DNA of 7,148 nucleotides from an uncultured Bacilli bacterium (lineage in GTDB: Bacteria > Bacillota_I > Bacilli_A > RF39 > UBA660): positions 1-7,148 of the forward strand of contig CANQNZ010000060.1 of NCBI GenBank assembly GCA_947625365.1. Direction: 5' to 3'. Below, piece by piece: positions 1 to 5,559 of this stretch. How positions within the stretch are numbered: position 1 is the first letter of the stretch; each line of letters starts with the position of its first letter. The notes below the pieces were generated by a model. It saw nothing but the letters and a program-made list of their open reading frames with translations, had not been told where the DNA came from and did no database searches. The position numbers and the translations under genes are program-made.

Positions 1-476
1 TCTATCCATGTTACTACTTCTATTGTCTTTTCAGTATTTCCTGCTATATACCCTTTTCCTACTATTCTTGATTTATTATTTTGTGTATAATTTGATAAGT
101 TTGTAGTTGTTACTTCTTCTGCTTCTGACAGTAATATTGTTTCTCCGTCTGTTGCTACTTTTATATTTTTATCTGCCAAATTAGAATTTTTATTTTTATT
201 TAATATTACGTTATATGCTGTTAATGTTTTACATGTATTTTGTACTGTTATTTTATATGGTGTATTTTTTAATCCTTCTTTATCTTCTTGAGGAAATGCG
301 TTATTCATTGTTACATCTGTTCCACCTGTAAGTGTAACATTAAAACAATCTGTGGTTGTAGTATTCTCACCTGTTTGGGTAAAGTACTTTTGCCATAAAG
401 CATAGCTAAATGTTGCTACTGATATTAGTAGTGATGTTACTAGTATTCCTATTATTATTTTTTTATTATTCTTCAT
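1..476 (-). CDS. Signal-anchored surface protein, 3' end cut by window edge
   Basis: The frame is open from an ATG at 476 to the left edge: 158 complete codons with no stop, so the C-terminus lies outside. An excellent AAGGAGGT ribosome binding site (487-494) sits 10 bases upstream, which fixes the start. Residues 2-6 are basic or polar (KNNKK), 7-27 are hydrophobic (IIIGILVTSLLI...), giving a signal peptide or anchor ending near FSYALW, similar in style to SipW-type/TasA-like surface proteins. The mature part is Thr/Asn-rich and predicted mainly beta, with Cys44 and Cys82 that could form a disulfide. Residues 61-82 (FPQED..EGLKN..Y.ITVQNTC) align with the C-terminal domain of the neighbouring 614-1996 gene (IPDD.EGYKN..Y.FTIKNET), so the two share an extracellular domain. 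It has its own promoter with a G9 tract in the spacer, implying phase-variable expression. No enzymatic motif is visible; a structural, adhesive or antigenic role is inference. From the neighbour's length about 30-40 residues are probably missing. Confidence 0.82.
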   Translation of the reverse strand, partial: MKNNKKIIIGILVTSLLISVATFSYALWQKYFTQTGENTTTTDCFNVTLTGGTDVTMNNAFPQEDKEGLKNTPYKITVQNTCKTLTAYNVILNKNKNSNLADKNIKVATDGETILLSEAEEVTTTNLSNYTQNNKSRIVGKGYIAGNTEKTIEVVTWI

Positions 477-512
477 TATTATTTTGACCTCCTTGGTATA
501 TTCTCTATTTCA

Positions 513-543
513 ATTATACCCCCCCCCAGAGTGTCATTGTCAA
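513..543 (-). promoter_or_regulatory. Promoter with consensus -35/-10 and G9 tract in spacer
   Basis: On the minus strand TTGACA (538-543) is followed by a 19-base spacer (519-537) and TATAAT (513-518). Both hexamers match the sigma-70/sigma-A consensus perfectly, but the spacer is two bases longer than the optimum of 17. Nine of the 19 bases are an uninterrupted G run that abuts the -10. Loss of two G would give the ideal spacing, gain of one would weaken it further. The -10 lies 36 bases before the start codon and the leader contains the strong RBS, so this is evidently the promoter of the 1-476 gene. Confidence 0.85.
519..527. repeat. Homopolymeric C9 (G9 on minus strand) tract, candidate contingency locus
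   Basis: Nine consecutive C on the plus strand, in a region otherwise below 30% G+C; I saw no other G or C run approaching this length in the window. G/C runs of 7 or more are known slipped-strand mutation sites in phase-variable bacterial genes. It lies exactly between the -35 and -10 elements of a surface-protein promoter. The run length in this assembly could itself be a consensus of a mixed population. Confidence 0.9.
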
Positions 544-591
544 CACAAATTGTCTGCCACTGGGTTTGCGAATAGTCAAAATGATGAGCAT

Positions 592-621
592 AAAAAACAA
601 TAGACTATAAAGCCTATTGTT
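592..621 (-). terminator. Intrinsic terminator of the calcium-repeat protein gene
   Basis: On the minus strand AACAATAG (614-621) pairs with CTATTGTT (596-603). The stem extends inward by G-T, C-G and T-A pairs to an 11-bp stem closed by a TTAT loop (607-610), followed by a short T run (592-595, plus the two Ts already in the stem). The hairpin begins within the last codons of the gene, so transcription of that gene is closed off before the next promoter at 513-543. Confidence 0.8.
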
Positions 622-1996
622 GCCCGGAGAACTCAGCTGTTACTACTCCGGCAAAAGTTTTATTCATATCTTCATTTTGAGGACTATGAGTTCCTTTAAG
701 TTTTAAGGACATAGTATATTTTTGAGTTGACCTTGGAGCTATAGAAATTTCGACTGTATTAATAGTTTCATTTCCTTTTGGTACCGGTCTAAAATCACTT
801 ATTTCTGCTCCGCCATTAGTTGCGCTTAATTTATATTGAAGGTTATCTGTTAGAAAATCATTGGTAACACTAGTCCATATTAAATGATATTTTAGATAAT
901 AGTCTGTTTCATTTTTTATTGTAAATACATAATCATTTATGTTTTTATATCCCTCCATATCGTCAGGAATAATATTTATACTCGGCGTACTATTTTCATA
1001 AGTAATAACTAAACTTCCAGAGTTAATTTCAGGTCGAGATGTTCCTCCTTCACTTGAAGAACTAGAGATATTATCATTTTCAGAAGCAGCATCACTAGTA
1101 GAACTATGTTTATGATCATGTTTATTATGTTCTTTATTACCAGATGGCCCACTATGTTTTGCATTTTTATCAATATCTTTTGGAGTCTCACCAGGTTTTA
1201 AACAATTTTTATCACAAACACCATCATTATTTTCATCAACAACCCTATCTGGCTTGCCATCACCATTTGTATCAATATTTAAATCTGGAATTCCATCTTT
1301 ATCAGTATCAATATCAACGTCAGGTACTCCATCACCATCTAAATCAACATTAGTATCTGGCCACCCATTACCGTTTACATCACAGTTTAAAGAACAAGTT
1401 TTTCTTTTTTCGCGGCTAGAAGCATCATGGACCATATTATAATCTGGCTTGCCATCGCCATCGGCATCAATATTAAATACTGCTCTACGATTACCTTTAT
1501 AGTCAATATTTAAATCTGGCTTGCCATCGCCATCAATATCAACATTTATATCACCTATTTTATCTCCATTAATATCAATATTTAAATCAGCTACATTATC
1601 ACCATCTATATCCTTATCAAAATTATTAGAATCAATATATTCCAAAATAAAATGAGTTGCAAACATAGCTAAAGCAATAAAAATAGCAATAAATAAAAGT
1701 AAAAGAATTATTATAGGGCGACGATTATCATAGTAGAAACTTAACATACCATCTTGCTTTTGAACTATTAAATTACATGGTAAATAAACGGTCTGATTAT
1801 GCTCATTATTAGTAAGGTCAATACAACTATTTATCCAAGTATCTTGTATTTCAGTATCTTTATAAGCTTCTTCTAAAATTGTTTTAACCAAATTATATTG
1901 ATTACTTTCTGTTTCTTTTTTTAACTCTTCAATTTTAATATACTTATCTTTAAATTTCTTATTAGCAGTAATATCATTATTTTCTGATTTTTTCAT
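614..1996 (-). CDS. Type II membrane protein with extracellular 12-residue calcium-binding-type (DxDxDG) repeats
   Basis: The product is 460 residues from the ATG at 1996, preceded by AGGAAA (2001-2006); an in-frame ATG six codons upstream (2014) has no ribosome binding site. Residues 1-94 are charged and presumably cytoplasmic. Residues 95-117 (after NRRP) form one strong transmembrane helix, and the positive charges before it place the C-terminus outside. Residues 127-186 and 204-263 are two blocks of five 12-residue units of the type NIDxDGDGKPDL, resembling thrombospondin type 3/EF-hand-loop calcium repeats; unit 4 is degenerate. Each block is followed by a CxxxC pair (Cys201/205 and Cys261/265). 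A His-rich, then Ser-rich linker (about 284-320; contains HNKHDHKH) leads to a C-terminal beta-type domain (about 326-460) shared with the 1-476 gene. It has its own promoter and terminator, so it is monocistronic. Calcium binding is inferred from the motif; a surface scaffold or adhesion role is a guess. Confidence 0.85.
   Translation of the reverse strand: MKKSENNDITANKKFKDKYIKIEELKKETESNQYNLVKTILEEAYKDTEIQDTWINSCIDLTNNEHNQTVYLPCNLIVQKQDGMLSFYYDNRRPIIILLLLFIAIFIALAMFATHFILEYIDSNNFDKDIDGDNVADLNIDINGDKIGDINVDIDGDGKPDLNIDYKGNRRAVFNIDADGDGKPDYNMVHDASSREKRKTCSLNCDVNGNGWPDTNVDLDGDGVPDVDIDTDKDGIPDLNIDTNGDGKPDRVVDENNDGVCDKNCLKPGETPKDIDKNAKHSGPSGNKEHNKHDHKHSSTSDAASENDNISSSSSEGGTSRPEINSGSLVITYENSTPSINIIPDDMEGYKNINDYVFTIKNETDYYLKYHLIWTSVTNDFLTDNLQYKLSATNGGAEISDFRPVPKGNETINTVEISIAPRSTQKYTMSLKLKGTHSPQNEDMNKTFAGVVTAEFSGQQ
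1208..1618 (-). repeat. Two blocks of 36-bp tandem coding repeats
   Basis: Within the calcium-repeat gene, 1439-1618 and 1208-1387 each hold five 36-bp units encoding 12-residue DxDxDG modules in exact register, separated by a 51-bp non-repeat insert (1388-1438). Parts of units are identical at the DNA level: atctggcttgccatc occurs at 1247-1261, 1442-1456 and 1514-1528. Such identity allows unit gain or loss by recombination or slippage without breaking the frame. Confidence 0.85.
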
Positions 1997-2037
1997 AACT
2001 TTTCCTACTTTCATAATGAACTGTTTACTCTAAAATA

Positions 2038-2066
2038 AGTATAGCAAAGAAATAAAGCAATTTCAA
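2038..2066 (-). promoter_or_regulatory. Promoter of the calcium-repeat protein gene
   Basis: On the minus strand TTGAAA (2061-2066), a 17-base spacer and TATACT (2038-2043) preceded by TGC, which makes an extended -10. It lies just after the metG terminator and about 40 bases before the start codon at 1996, so the gene is transcribed independently of metG. Confidence 0.75.
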
Positions 2067-2074
2067 TTTTAAAT

Positions 2075-2102
2075 AAAAAAAACCAGCAATATTATTTGCT
2101 AG
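2075..2102 (-). terminator. Intrinsic terminator of the Nudix-metG operon
   Basis: On the minus strand CTAGCAA (2096-2102) pairs with TTGCTGG (2083-2089), including one G-U pair, around a 6-base loop, followed by eight T (2075-2082). The hairpin overlaps the metG stop codon. Confidence 0.8.
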
Positions 2103-3627
2103 CGTCAATTCTTTCAAATAAAATTTCTGGTTTATTTAATTTATCCCCTGGTTTTAAGCCACCAAAATTATTTACGGTGGCAAATGATGTTTCTTTTGTA
2201 TTTAACTGGGCAAATATTTTTTGAGCTGTTTTAGGAATATATGGTTGAAGCATTACCGCACTTATTCTTATAGTTTCTAAAATATTATATAAAACTGTGC
2301 CTAAACGTTCTTTTTTACTTTCGTCTTTTGCTAAAGTCCAAGGCATTGTATCATCTATATATTTATTACATTTTCTTAAAACATTAAATACTTCATCAAT
2401 ACTTTCGCCGATTTTAAGTTCTTCCATTTTTTCATCAACAATTGTTTTTAAATTAATGGCACTTTGAATTAATGGCTCATCAATTTCTTCTTTTTCTAAA
2501 GCATTAGGAATAATTCCCTCAAAATATTTATGAGTCATCGAAATAGTACGATTAACTAAATTACCTAAAACATTAGCTAAATCTGAATTATGTCTTTCTA
2601 TAATTAATTCCTCTGTAATATTACCATCAGCTGCATAAGGAATTTCATGAAGGACATAATATCTTATTGTATCAAGTCCATATTTTTCTACTAAATCATC
2701 CGCATACATTATATTACCCTTAGATTTACTCATTTTATCACTACCAAATAATAACCAAGGATGGCCAAATACTTGTTTAGGTAAAGGTAAATCTAAAGCC
2801 ATTAAAATTATAGGCCAATAGATAGTATGGAAACGAACAATATCCTTTCCTATTAAATGGAGGTCAGCCGGCCACAATCTTTTAAATTCCTCTGTAGGAT
2901 TTTCTACTTCATAACCAATATTAGTAATATAATTAGATAAAGCATCAATCCAAACATAAACAACATGTTTATCATCAAAACTGACTGGTATTCCCCATTT
3001 AAAAGACGTACGAGAAACACATAAATCTTGTAAACCGGGACGTAAGAAATTATTTATCATTTCATTTTTTCTAGCCTCTGGTTTAATAAAATCAGGATGT
3101 GTTTCAATATAATCAATTAATCTATCTTGATATTTAGAAAGTTTTAAAAAATAAGCTTCTTCACTAGTTTCGTGTACTTCTCGGCCACAATCAGGACATT
3201 TACCATCCACTAATTGAGAAGCAGTCCAAAATGACTCACAAGGGGTACAATAAAGTCCTGTATAATTTCCTTTATAAATATCTCCTTGTTCATATAATTT
3301 TTTAAAAATATCTTGTACTTTTCTTTCGTGATTTTTATCAGTAGTTCTCACAAACTTATCATATGTTGTATCCATAATATCCCATATTTTTTTAATTTCA
3401 GTAGCAATATTATCAACATATTCTTGAGGTGTTATTCCTTCTTCTTTGGCTTTAAGTTCTATTTTTTCCCCGTGTTCATCTGTTCCTGTTTGAAAGTAAA
3501 CATCATAACCTGACAATCTTTTATAACGAGCAATAGCATCAGCTAATACAATTTCATAAGTATTACCAATATGAGGTTTAGCTGAAGTATAAGCTATAGC
3601 TGTTGATATATAATATTTTTCTTTCAT
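2092..3627 (-). CDS. metG: Methionyl-tRNA synthetase, short form without C-terminal tRNA-binding domain
   Basis: This cytoplasmic enzyme charges tRNA-Met with methionine using ATP (EC 6.1.1.10). The 511-residue protein shows the class I signatures: HIGN at 19-22 (HIGH box), TGTDEHG at 47-53, WIDAL at 226-230 in the methionine pocket region, KDIVRFH at 261-267 and KMSKS at 298-302. A CP-domain zinc knuckle with four cysteines is present (Cys127, Cys130, Cys144, Cys147). The anticodon-binding helical domain follows from about 350 and ends near 490. Many Firmicutes MetRS are about 650 residues because of a C-terminal EMAP/Trbp111-like dimerisation and tRNA-binding domain; that domain is absent here and the gene closes with a proper stop and terminator, so this is a natural short form and not a truncation. 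The ATG overlaps the stop of the upstream Nudix gene (ATGA), with GGGAG upstream, so the two are translationally coupled. No T-box or S-box leader is seen. Confidence 0.97.
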   Translation of the reverse strand: MKEKYYISTAIAYTSAKPHIGNTYEIVLADAIARYKRLSGYDVYFQTGTDEHGEKIELKAKEEGITPQEYVDNIATEIKKIWDIMDTTYDKFVRTTDKNHERKVQDIFKKLYEQGDIYKGNYTGLYCTPCESFWTASQLVDGKCPDCGREVHETSEEAYFLKLSKYQDRLIDYIETHPDFIKPEARKNEMINNFLRPGLQDLCVSRTSFKWGIPVSFDDKHVVYVWIDALSNYITNIGYEVENPTEEFKRLWPADLHLIGKDIVRFHTIYWPIILMALDLPLPKQVFGHPWLLFGSDKMSKSKGNIMYADDLVEKYGLDTIRYYVLHEIPYAADGNITEELIIERHNSDLANVLGNLVNRTISMTHKYFEGIIPNALEKEEIDEPLIQSAINLKTIVDEKMEELKIGESIDEVFNVLRKCNKYIDDTMPWTLAKDESKKERLGTVLYNILETIRISAVMLQPYIPKTAQKIFAQLNTKETSFATVNNFGGLKPGDKLNKPEILFERIDASK

Positions 3628-4067
3628 TTTTCATTCTCCCATCTTTTATATATTTGTTTATGTTTATAATTATCGATTATTTTTAAGGTAGGAGGGCAAG
3701 TGTTTTTAGGTAATTTATCTAAAGGAAAATAACCATAGTCCACTTGCTCCTGACTACCCTTTAAATCAACCGTTCCCAAACTTTCCTCGGCTATTAAGCC
3801 AACAGTTACAAAATGAGCATATTCATTAATATCATCCGCAATGGAAATTATTTGTAAATTCTTAACTTCTAAATCTGTTTCTTCTTTTACTTTTCTTATC
3901 GCCGTTTCTTGCAAAGTTTCCCACTTTTTTACTTTTCCAGCAGGAAGTGTCCACGTTCCTTCTAAATGCATATCACTAAGAGCTTTATCAGGATTTTGAT
4001 TACGTAATAACAAAAGTACTTCATTACGGGAATTTAAAATAATTACTCCTACTCCAACTCCTGGCAT
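3624..4067 (-). CDS. Nudix hydrolase family protein with altered Nudix box
   Basis: The 147-residue size and the GTWTLPAGK lead-in identify a Nudix (nucleoside diphosphate linked to X) domain. The box runs from Gly44 (GKVKKWE, G-x5-E) through E-x7-R58 to Glu62-Glu63-Thr-Asp-Leu66. Two consensus positions differ: Lys59 replaces the first Glu of REUxEExGU, which is the proposed general base in E. coli MutT, and Asp65 replaces Gly. The metal-binding EE pair (62-63) is kept. Substrate cannot be read from sequence; nucleotide clean-up is possible, and loss or relocation of catalysis is also possible. The start ATG at 4067 follows GAAGGTGG with a 4-base gap. It is the first gene of an operon with metG, overlapping it by 4 bases, behind a good promoter (4093-4121). 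Confidence 0.88.
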   Translation of the reverse strand: MPGVGVGVIILNSRNEVLLLLRNQNPDKALSDMHLEGTWTLPAGKVKKWETLQETAIRKVKEETDLEVKNLQIISIADDINEYAHFVTVGLIAEESLGTVDLKGSQEQVDYGYFPLDKLPKNTCPPTLKIIDNYKHKQIYKRWENEK

Positions 4068-4092
4068 TAAACCACCTTCAAATTCCTTTTAA

Positions 4093-4121
4093 ATTATATC
4101 ATTAACAGCTTTATTAGGCAA
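4093..4121 (-). promoter_or_regulatory. Promoter of the Nudix-metG operon
   Basis: On the minus strand TTGCCT (4116-4121), a 17-base spacer and TATAAT (4093-4098) preceded by TGA, an extended -10. It lies about 25 bases before the Nudix start codon, which leaves only a short leader and no room for a riboswitch or T-box. Confidence 0.8.
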
Positions 4122-4181
4122 TTTTAATTTAAGTAAATAAAATGTAAAATTTTATAAGAAAAACAGTAAATAAATAGTCTT

Positions 4182-4203
4182 TATAATTAAAGTGCTTTAT
4201 AAT
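4182..4203 (+). promoter_or_regulatory. Possible -10 elements for the small membrane protein gene
   Basis: Two TATAAT hexamers (4182-4187 and 4198-4203) lie upstream of the start codon at 4225. I could not find a convincing -35 at the right distance for either, so this is only a candidate. The region also faces the divergent Nudix-metG promoter. Confidence 0.35.
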
Positions 4204-4224
4204 TTAACTAAAGGAATGGTTAAA

Positions 4225-4428
4225 ATGGTTATAGCAATTAATTTTGAAAAATTAGAAAAATCTTTAGGAAGTTTTTTTGGCAAGATAGGCAAATTTTTTG
4301 TTGATGCTTTTAATGTAGTTGTTGGAGCTTTTGATAAATTCTTCCCTCACGAAGTTTCTATTATGATTTTAATTTGCCTAGCCGCTTTTATAGCTATATT
4401 TATCTTTACTCAAAAAATTAATAAATAA
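4225..4428 (+). CDS. Small protein with amphipathic helix and one transmembrane segment, unknown function
   Basis: I do not recognise this 67-residue protein. The ATG at 4225 is chosen because AAAGGA (4210-4215) lies 9 bases upstream; an in-frame GTG at 4192 and an ATG at 4216 are possible but lack a properly spaced ribosome binding site. Residues 7-40 form a Phe/Lys-rich stretch (FEKLEKSLGSFFGKIGKFF...) that would make an amphipathic helix. Residues 44-62 (VSIMILICLAAFIAIFIF) form a transmembrane helix, and the tail TQKINK is basic. The net layout suggests a membrane-associated peptide; a role in membrane remodelling, a toxin-like activity or a regulatory subunit are all possible and unproven. 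Its stop (TAA 4426-4428) directly abuts the stop of the convergent gene at 4429. Confidence 0.65.
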   Translation: MVIAINFEKLEKSLGSFFGKIGKFFVDAFNVVVGAFDKFFPHEVSIMILICLAAFIAIFIFTQKINK

Positions 4429-4935
4429 TTAAGCTCTTTTTTTATACGTTAAATTATAACTGTCTTTTAAATTCAATTGCTCTTTATAAACATGAAATTT
4501 ATGACTTTTATGATGTGTTTTACATGCAACTTTTATAATTTTTTCTTCTATTGGTACTATATTAATATATTTTCCATCTTGCATCATAAATAAAGAAAAA
4601 TCATTTATATCACTTTTATCAAGCACTAAACTAAGAGGTTTATGATTAATAATCTTTATATCCTTAATTATATACTTGCGGGTTTCATTGCCAAGACGCA
4701 AATATACTTCTTCTTTTTCATCATAATTATCAGTATATAAAGGAATTTCAAAAAAATCATCATAATTAGTTACATCATTAGTTAAAGAAATATAAGTATC
4801 ATCTACTTTCATTCCGGGTTTATCTAATTGTCTATTATTATTAAAAGTATTGCACTGTTTAACTCCCACTCCTATGCCTAAAGCAATACTAACTGCTGCA
4901 AATAATTTAATTAACTCCTTTTCATCATTGCTCAT
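4429..4935 (-). CDS. Membrane-anchored protein of unknown function
   Basis: I do not recognise this 168-residue protein. Residues 1-10 are charged, 11-25 (LFAAVSIALGIGVGV) form one hydrophobic segment that could be an uncleaved anchor, and Cys28 follows but does not sit in a proper lipobox. The remainder is polar, with predicted beta content and an acidic, Tyr/Asp-rich middle (about 45-80). A His-rich patch lies near the end (139-148, KTHHKSHKFH) and the C-terminus is basic (KKRA). The start ATG is supported by AGGAGC seven bases upstream and by a well-spaced promoter (4959-4987). Downstream, the minus strand has an AT-only potential hairpin followed by six T around 4413-4430, inside the end of the convergent gene, which may terminate transcription weakly. 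Anchored extracytoplasmic location is inferred. Confidence 0.75.
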   Translation of the reverse strand: MSNDEKELIKLFAAVSIALGIGVGVKQCNTFNNNRQLDKPGMKVDDTYISLTNDVTNYDDFFEIPLYTDNYDEKEEVYLRLGNETRKYIIKDIKIINHKPLSLVLDKSDINDFSLFMMQDGKYINIVPIEEKIIKVACKTHHKSHKFHVYKEQLNLKDSYNLTYKKRA

Positions 4936-4958
4936 AAACTAGCTCCTTTTTATTGCTT

Positions 4959-4987
4959 AATATATCATATTAATAAATAATTGTAAA
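4959..4987 (-). promoter_or_regulatory. Promoter of the 4429-4935 gene
   Basis: On the minus strand TTTACA (4982-4987), a 17-base spacer and TATATT (4959-4964) preceded by TGA, an extended -10. It lies 24 bases before the start codon, in the 78-base gap shared with the divergent ferritin-like gene. Confidence 0.65.
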
Positions 4988-5013
4988 ATACATATACTCT
5001 TAATGGTGAGAAA

Positions 5014-5538
5014 ATGGAATATAATATGATAAATGGTATTCAAATAAATCTTGATATACCTTATCCTAGTATTGATTATTTAAAACCTAATAAAAAAATA
5101 GCTTACAAATTAAAAAGTGCCTATGCCGGAACGATAAGCGAACTTTCTTGTATTAGTAAATATATTTTTCAGCACATATCTTTAAATGATAATTTTAAAG
5201 ATATCAAAAATGCTTTAAAGAAAATAGCTATTATAGAAATGCATCATTTAGATATAGTCGGAAATATGATTAAAAAACTAGGATTAGTTCCTGCTTATAC
5301 TTTCATAAATAAAAATCTTAATGAAAGTTATTGGGAAAGCAATTTTATTAGTTATGAATTAAACTTACCTAAATTTATTGCGGAAAATATTGAAGATGAA
5401 AAAAAAGCTATTGAGTTATATAAAAAAATTATTAGAAAAGCAGATGATGAAATAATAACTGACATTTTAAATAGAATTATTTTAGATGAAGAAAATCATA
5501 TTAAAATATTTAAATCTATCTTAGAAAATCTCATTTAA
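5014..5538 (+). CDS. Ferritin-like (rubrerythrin/manganese-catalase-type) di-metal protein
   Basis: The 174-residue all-helical protein has the four-helix ferritin-like ligand pattern: Glu43 in helix 1 (ISELSCISKY), ExxH at Glu75-His78 (IEMHHLD), Glu127 in helix 3 (ENIEDEKKAIELY) and ExxH at Glu159-His162 (LDEENHIKIF). These residues would hold a di-iron or di-manganese centre. The N-terminal PYPSI...KPN motif and the overall length resemble the small ferritin-like proteins common in Clostridia and Bacilli. No rubredoxin-type CxxC domain is present, so it is not a full rubrerythrin. The likely role is oxidant or peroxide defence or metal handling in the cytoplasm; the exact reaction cannot be assigned. 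The start at 5014 follows GGTGAG closely (3 bases); a TATACT at 4993-4998 may be its -10 but has no clear -35. It converges on the dehydrogenase gene and shares its terminator. Confidence 0.85.
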   Translation: MEYNMINGIQINLDIPYPSIDYLKPNKKIAYKLKSAYAGTISELSCISKYIFQHISLNDNFKDIKNALKKIAIIEMHHLDIVGNMIKKLGLVPAYTFINKNLNESYWESNFISYELNLPKFIAENIEDEKKAIELYKKIIRKADDEIITDILNRIILDEENHIKIFKSILENLI

Positions 5539-5539
5539 A

Positions 5540-5559
5540 AAGCTAGAGACATCTAGCTT
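5540..5559. terminator. Bidirectional hairpin terminator between convergent genes
   Basis: AAGCTAGA (5540-5547) and TCTAGCTT (5552-5559) form a perfect 8-bp stem with a GACA loop. On the minus strand it is followed by a T run (TTTTT including the stem end), a good intrinsic terminator. On the plus strand the tail (ATTTAAC) is weaker. It begins two bases after the ferritin-like stop and overlaps the stop codon of the dehydrogenase gene by two bases. Confidence 0.8.

Noticed and set aside
1009..1191. Second minus-strand frame inside the calcium-repeat gene
   Set aside because: It is an out-of-frame reading of the linker and C-terminal domain region, with no upstream RBS; the main frame continues uninterrupted.
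1144..1442. Two overlapping plus-strand open frames opposite the calcium repeats
   Set aside because: Their His/Tyr/Ser-rich translations are the antisense of the GAT/GGT repeat codons; no RBS, and the minus frame is clearly the coding one.
1208..1618. Dockerin (cellulosome) interpretation of the DxDxDG repeats
   Set aside because: Dockerins have two such loops each followed by an alpha helix; here ten loops run back-to-back every 12 residues without helix segments.
3313..3513. Plus-strand open frame within metG
   Set aside because: Antisense shadow of a strongly conserved synthetase; Phe/Ile-rich translation typical of the complement of Lys/Glu codons.
4068..4141. T-box or S-box leader in front of the Nudix-metG operon
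   Set aside because: The promoter -10 lies only about 25 bases before the first start codon, leaving no space for a riboswitch.
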